Below are positions 36,215-36,745 of a stretch of 36,745 nt of DNA, piece after piece. Origin of the DNA: Spirulina sp. SIO3F2 (GTDB lineage Bacteria; Cyanobacteriota; Cyanobacteriia; Cyanobacteriales; Spirulinaceae); the NCBI GenBank assembly GCA_010672165.1, contig JAAHHN010000046.1:1-36745 (forward strand), in the 5' to 3' direction. A program made the translations under genes and the position numbers. Below the pieces are notes generated by a model. It saw only the letters and a list, made by a program, of their open reading frames with translations. It was not told the origin of the DNA and searched no databases. How positions within the stretch are numbered: the stretch's first letter is position 1; each line of letters starts with the position of its first letter.

Positions 36215-36310
36215 AGTCATCACTAAAAAGTATGGTGGCATCATTAACTTTGCTCCCAAGTTGGCAAGGGTACGAGCTTTGCGATCGCATTATCCTTGAT
36301 AGATGCTTGA
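36201..36310 (+). pseudogene. Decayed C-terminal tail of a histidine kinase (HATPase_c G2 region)
   Basis: The frame from 36201 gives AIALQVITKKYGGIINFAPK. Restoring one missing G near 36263 continues LGKGTSFAIALSLIDA and a stop at 36310. This matches the end of histidine kinases, for example AIAHQIITEKHGGTITCTSE then LGRGTTFIITLSL at the end of the giant kinase in this window. It is a stump of a third kinase gene, directly abutting the hybrid kinase stop. Confidence 0.75.
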
Positions 36311-36652
36311 TTGTATCTTTCTAGGAACAACCTAAAAATTCATGAGCGTTCCAAACAATGGCTGTTTTTTGTCCTGTACTCAGGGAAACAACGGCCATAC
36401 AAAATACTCCGGATGATGTGACTATCAGCAGTACATTGCTGACTGCTCGAGAGGAATTGTTAACTTTTAGGAAGAAGTTCGATGATTGTTGTGCTTCTGT
36501 TGATTCTCTTGAGATTTCTTGTGTAAATTAGGCAATGGGATGAACGGGAGAATAAAGGGCTTGTATTGCCCATAGAGAAGTATAAATTAAAGGTTGTGAA
36601 AGCCGCTCATGAAATTTGATACCAAATCCGCAAAGTAAAGGGAGAACAGGAA
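36311..36652. other. Non-coding stretch with a long imperfect hairpin
   Basis: No gene is supported. The main structure is a hairpin at 36358-36398: ATGGCTGTTTTTT pairs with AAACAACGGCCAT (one T-C mismatch and one G-T wobble), and the loop holds its own CCTG-TACT-CAGG stem. It has no trailing U-run, so it is not a classical terminator. Confidence 0.5.
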
Positions 36653-36745
36653 TCAAGCAGGCCACCAATAAAAATGGGTCAGATCACGAATCTGCTCCTG
36701 CATAGAATGGGCTAAAGTCAAGCAGCGTTGACAGAGGATATCTTC
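36653..36745 (-). CDS. Open frame running in from the right edge (partial, unidentified)
   Basis: The last 93 bases on the minus strand are open and encode EDILCQRCLTLAHSMQEQIR, then DLTHFYWWPA and a TGA stop. Only 30 residues are visible. The composition (paired Cys, WW near the end) is not that of obvious noise, but I do not recognise a family, and it may be a chance frame. Confidence 0.25.
   Translation of the reverse strand, partial: EDILCQRCLTLAHSMQEQIRDLTHFYWWPA

Overview
The window looks like chromosomal DNA of a cyanobacterium, probably a filamentous one. The palindromic octamer HIP1 (GCGATCGC) recurs throughout, for example near 1602, 1852, 4191, 4250, 4776 and 7384. Heptameric short tandem repeats and small nested palindromic repeats sit between and inside genes. 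The protein set is also typical of the group: secreted haemagglutinin/CHAT proteins, a giant Ser/Thr kinase-AAA-GAF-histidine kinase, a CACHE-HAMP adenylate cyclase and a GAF hybrid kinase. No rRNA, tRNA, CRISPR array or intact transposase was recognised.

Layout. (1) 1-3750: 3' part of a DUF4157 (eCIS-core) protein with a second HExxH site, convergent with an AAA+ ATPase of the kind found in extracellular contractile injection system (eCIS) loci. This is probably one edge of, or a satellite of, an injection-system locus. (2) 3861-12879: an array of secreted TPS-DUF4347-beta-helix-CHAT genes, with a decayed 3' stump of one copy followed by two full tandem paralogues that share a duplicated leader. 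(3) 13022-18960: a nuclease-rich, defence-like stretch with a stand-alone HsdR-N-like PD-(D/E)XK protein, a 1544-aa Avs-like STAND NTPase with an N-terminal Mrr/Cap4-like nuclease, and a small DUF559 endonuclease flanked by a 127-bp-period repeat array. (4) 19333-22443: a divergent histidine kinase/OmpR-type regulator pair and an exported Glu/Gln-rich LTPEQ-repeat protein. The exported protein is preceded by four tandem 11-bp boxes, suggesting a Cpx-like envelope circuit. (5) 22567-24809: a divergent PNPOx-like flavoprotein and MocR regulator sharing a promoter region with four AATTGG half-sites. (6) 25150-36197: an adenylate cyclase, a MITE-like element, a methyltransferase, a decayed S-layer-homology fragment, a giant multi-domain kinase carrying a +1 frameshift at its VAIK-type lysine codon, and a GAF hybrid histidine kinase. 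(7) 36198-36745: a decayed histidine-kinase tail, a long hairpin and an open frame running off the end.

How the genes relate. Most are independent transcription units. The clearest functional groupings are the kinase/regulator/exported-protein module at 19333-22443, the MocR/PNPOx pair, and the tandem CHAT paralogues. Gene decay and repeat insertion are frequent: there are three gene stumps, one frameshift and several nested repeats. This suggests a dynamic accessory region.
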